Shown here: piece by piece, positions 59,163-61,735 of the stretch | Layout: the number at the start of each line of letters is the position of its first letter | Position numbering within the stretch: the stretch's first letter is position 1 | Origin: an uncultured Bacteroides sp. | Lineage (GTDB): Bacteria > Bacteroidota > Bacteroidia > Bacteroidales > Bacteroidaceae | Direction: 5' to 3' | Assembly (NCBI GenBank): GCA_949289345.1 | Contig: CASENS010000046.1 | Location: 1 to 61,735 of the forward strand | DNA: 61,735 nucleotides | The notes under the pieces: model-generated | The model's input: only the letters and a program-made list of their open reading frames with translations | What the model was told of the DNA's origin: nothing | Databases searched by the model: none | Made by a program: the position numbers and the translations under genes

Positions 59163-61451
59163 ATGAAACGACAAGTAATATGTGTGGCTTCCCTCTTGTT
59201 GGTTTTCTGCTCAATAGTGACTTCATGTCGGCAAGCGGATGAATCAACCGAACTGAAACTGTGGTACACCCGTCCGGCTACGGAGTGGATGACTTCTGCC
59301 TTGCCAATAGGAAACGGGGAACTGGGTGCCATGTTTTTCGGAGGGATTGAACGGGAGCAGTTGCAATTCAACGAAAAGACGCTTTGGACAGGCAGTACCG
59401 AAAAGCGGGGCGCTTACCAAAGTTTTGGCAACGTGTACATAGATTTTGAACATGTTGATACCATTGGAATAACGGATTACCGGCGCGAGTTGTCTTTGGA
59501 CGATGCCATCGGGCGAATCAGTTACCGCAGGGAAGGGACAGACTATGTGCGTGAGTACTTTGCCAGCCATCCGGATGGAGTGGTGGTAGCCCGCTTCGCC
59601 ACACCGGGTAAGACCGGTAAGTTGAATTTCACCGTCTCATTGGAAGACGGACGGGATGGAGCAACCGTGCCGATGGATGGAAACGTACTTTTGTTACAAA
59701 ATCGTTTGGAACTGCTTTCCTATGAAGCCCAGTTGAAGGTGTTGAACGAAGGTGGCACTTTGACTACAGAGGGTAATCGGTTGAGGGTGAGCGGTGCCGA
59801 TGCCGTTACTTTACTGCTGACGGGTGCCACAAACTTCAGCCTTTCGTCTCCCGATTATGTAGGCGAAACCAAAGAGCAATTGCATGAGCGTCTGTCCAAA
59901 CGGATGGAACAAGCCTCTGCTCACAGTTACGGAGAACTGAAAGAAAGACATCTGGTGGACTATCAGCCGCTATTCGAGCGGGTGAGACTGGATCTGGAAG
60001 CTGCCTTTCCTAAAATTCCGACGGACGAACTGGTTCGTTCCTATCGGGAGAGCCTTTACTTAGACATGCTTTATTTCCAATATGGCCGTTATCTGATGTT
60101 GGCTTCCTCTCGTGGCATGAATCTTCCCAGTAATCTGCAAGGCATCTGGAACAATGACAATACACCGCCTTGGGAGTGCGATATCCATAGTAATATTAAT
60201 GTGCAGATGAACTATTGGCCGGCAGAGCCGTGCAATTTGCCCGAATGTCACCTTCCTTTCCTAAACTATATCGCCACGGAGGCACTACGCCCAGACGGCA
60301 GTTGGCGGCAGGTGGCGTGCAGTGAGGGACTTGACGGCTGGACTGTCCGAACCCAAAACAATATTTTCGGCTATACGGACTGGAACATCAATCGTCCGGC
60401 AAACGCTTGGTACTGCATGCACCTGTGGCAACATTATCGCTATACGCTGGACATAGACTTCCTGGCCGAGACCGCTTTCCCCGTCATGCGGAGCGCCTGT
60501 GAATATTGGTTTGACCGTCTGGAAGAAGACGGGAATGGAAAACTGATAGCACCTAAGGAATGGTCGCCCGAACAAGGTCCGTGGGAAGACGGTGTGGCCT
60601 ACGCCCAGCAACTGATTTGGCAACTATTCAGTGAGACTTCGCAAGCGTTGCTGGCATTACGGAACCAAGGGAAGAACGTGGATGATGTCTTTGCCACGGA
60701 ACTTGCCGGGAAGTTCAACCGTCTGGACAACGGTGTGGCAGTAGGAGAATGGGGACAGATAAAGGAATGGAAAGAAGATACCTGGAGGCTGGATACGTTG
60801 GGCAACTGGCATCGGCATCTCTCCCAGTTGATAGCCCTCTATCCGGGCAATCAGCTCTCCAATCGGGCAACCCCAGAACTTGTCCAGGCGGCTCGTCGGA
60901 CCTTGGAATCGCGCGGCGATTTAGGAACAGGCTGGAGCCGTGCCTGGAAGATTGCCTGCTGGGCGCGTCTTGGAGATGGCAATCATGCTTACCGCCTCTT
61001 AAAGTCGGCATTGAATTTCACCGCGACCACCTCCTTAAGTATGGACAACGACAAAGGAGGAGTGTATGAAAACCTGTTCGACGCTCATCCGCCTTTCCAG
61101 ATAGACGGAAATTTCGGGGCAACGGCTGGAATTGCTGAAATGTTGCTCCAGAGCCACCAGAATTTCATTCAGTTGCTTCCGGCTCTGCCTGACGCTTGGC
61201 CGATGGGAAAGGTGGAAGGACTGCGCGCTGCCGGCGATTTCACGTTCAGTATAGAATGGGAGCAACACATGCTGCGCAAATGTTCATTCCTGTCCGGTTC
61301 CGGAGGAGAGTGCCGCATCTATAGTCCGAGCATCCCCATACTTGGTGTAAAGGACGCTTTCGGAAAGGATAGGGAAGTCCGGCAGGAAGCAGACGGGATG
61401 TATGGCATTTCCACTGAGCGTGGTGGAAACTATCAATTGGTATTGGAGTAA
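59163..61451 (+). CDS. GH95 alpha-L-fucosidase / alpha-L-galactosidase, lipoprotein copy
   Basis: 762 residues with lipobox VTSC. The family opening LKLWYTRPATEWMTSALPIG, the Asn pair block NINVQMNYWPAEPCNL, the acid segment PKEWSPEQGPWEDG, the HRHLSQLIALYPGNQL block and [17 protein letters not shown] are intact. Compared with the first GH95 it is shorter (762 against 808) and membrane-anchored. Both cleave alpha-L-fucose or alpha-L-galactose ends. It lies 79 bp after the GH2 gene, and no further gene is visible to the right. Confidence 0.93.
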   Translation: MKRQVICVASLLLVFCSIVTSCRQADESTELKLWYTRPATEWMTSALPIGNGELGAMFFGGIEREQLQFNEKTLWTGSTEKRGAYQSFGNVYIDFEHVDTIGITDYRRELSLDDAIGRISYRREGTDYVREYFASHPDGVVVARFATPGKTGKLNFTVSLEDGRDGATVPMDGNVLLLQNRLELLSYEAQLKVLNEGGTLTTEGNRLRVSGADAVTLLLTGATNFSLSSPDYVGETKEQLHERLSKRMEQASAHSYGELKERHLVDYQPLFERVRLDLEAAFPKIPTDELVRSYRESLYLDMLYFQYGRYLMLASSRGMNLPSNLQGIWNNDNTPPWECDIHSNINVQMNYWPAEPCNLPECHLPFLNYIATEALRPDGSWRQVACSEGLDGWTVRTQNNIFGYTDWNINRPANAWYCMHLWQHYRYTLDIDFLAETAFPVMRSACEYWFDRLEEDGNGKLIAPKEWSPEQGPWEDGVAYAQQLIWQLFSETSQALLALRNQGKNVDDVFATELAGKFNRLDNGVAVGEWGQIKEWKEDTWRLDTLGNWHRHLSQLIALYPGNQLSNRATPELVQAARRTLESRGDLGTGWSRAWKIACWARLGDGNHAYRLLKSALNFTATTSLSMDNDKGGVYENLFDAHPPFQIDGNFGATAGIAEMLLQSHQNFIQLLPALPDAWPMGKVEGLRAAGDFTFSIEWEQHMLRKCSFLSGSGGECRIYSPSIPILGVKDAFGKDREVRQEADGMYGISTERGGNYQLVLE

Positions 61452-61589
61452 TCAAGGAATATTTAGGCTGAACGTTAGTTTGACTCTGGATTAAGAGTTG
61501 CATAAGAGGGGCCTGACTGCCTCGATTATCTCCTGCCCGATTGGTGAATGGAACCATTATGAAATTCTCATTTTTTTCGTAATTCCTTT

Positions 61590-61735
61590 ATTATGTGGAA
61601 AAGTCACGCGACTTTGACCCTTTTGGCCAAACAGGATTTGCCCACCTTTGGCTACAATATGATTGACCCTTTAAAGTCCTGGTGTTGGGGGTCAATTTTA
61701 TTTTACCCTTTTAAAATTTCCCGTTTTTCTTAGAC
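61590..61735. other. Possible end of an insertion sequence at the right edge
   Basis: The final 146 bp hold GACCC-type motifs at about 61613 (TTTGACCC) and 61673 (TTGACCCT), an inverted GGGGGTCAA at 61687, and TTTTACCC near 61701. Repeated short motifs near an end are typical of IS21-family elements in Bacteroides. The element, if present, extends beyond the window. Confidence 0.3.

Noticed and set aside
61590-61735. Confident IS21-family call at the right edge
   Set aside because: Only repeated GACCC motifs are visible and no transposase is in the window, so only a low-confidence note is given.

Overview
The window comes from a gut Bacteroidales, most likely Bacteroides or Phocaeicola. Supporting signs are SusC/SusD pairs, a hybrid two-component regulator, TAnnTTTG (-7) promoters with TTTG (-33), LES-type lipoproteins and many short palindromic intergenic repeats. 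I saw no rRNA, tRNA or CRISPR array and no complete insertion sequence.

Region 1 (1-11.2 kb): a truncated TPR/HTH regulator, a secreted transglutaminase-like protein, a decayed beta-barrel remnant, an RsmF-type rRNA methyltransferase, and a minus-strand tripartite heavy-metal efflux set (adaptor, RND pump, TolC-like channel) preceded by a His/Cys-rich small protein. Region 2 (11.4-19.3 kb): putative porin, P-II protein and AmtB; a lipoprotein; then a thiamine locus with a TPP riboswitch, an intrinsic terminator, thiE, thiC and a Thi4-type thiazole synthase. Two decayed gene fragments follow. Region 3 (19.3-26.9 kb): phosphate transporter, polyphosphate kinase, a YfcE-like phosphoesterase, and a zinc-type P1B-ATPase in operon with a Fur-family regulator. 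The ATPase promoter and the efflux adaptor promoter share one operator, so the two metal systems look co-regulated.

Region 4 (26.9-61.7 kb): a large polysaccharide utilization locus led by a hybrid two-component sensor/regulator. It has two SusC/SusD sets. The first is followed by an F5/8 type C surface lipoprotein, a beta-helix enzyme, GH31, GH95 and GH2; the second by a small lipoprotein, a GH43-like enzyme, GH2 and GH95. The enzyme set points to a fucosylated or L-galactosylated, xylosylated plant glycan, but I cannot fix the substrate.

The strongest new observation is a 60-bp promoter module present four times (31224, 31651, 49281, 55314), always with exactly 48 nt between its pyrimidine/TTGC block and the -7 box. 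Three copies head the susC1, susC2 and GH43 transcription units. The fourth is an orphan. Together they look like the regulon signature of this locus. The first-half enzymes carry ordinary signal peptides (periplasm) and the second-half GH43, GH2 and GH95 carry lipoprotein signals, which suggests a two-compartment split between paralogous enzymes. Repeat elements are woven through the region, including a 132-bp palindromic element in two nearly identical copies around GH95-GH2, and repeat-derived insertions inside the RND pump gene.
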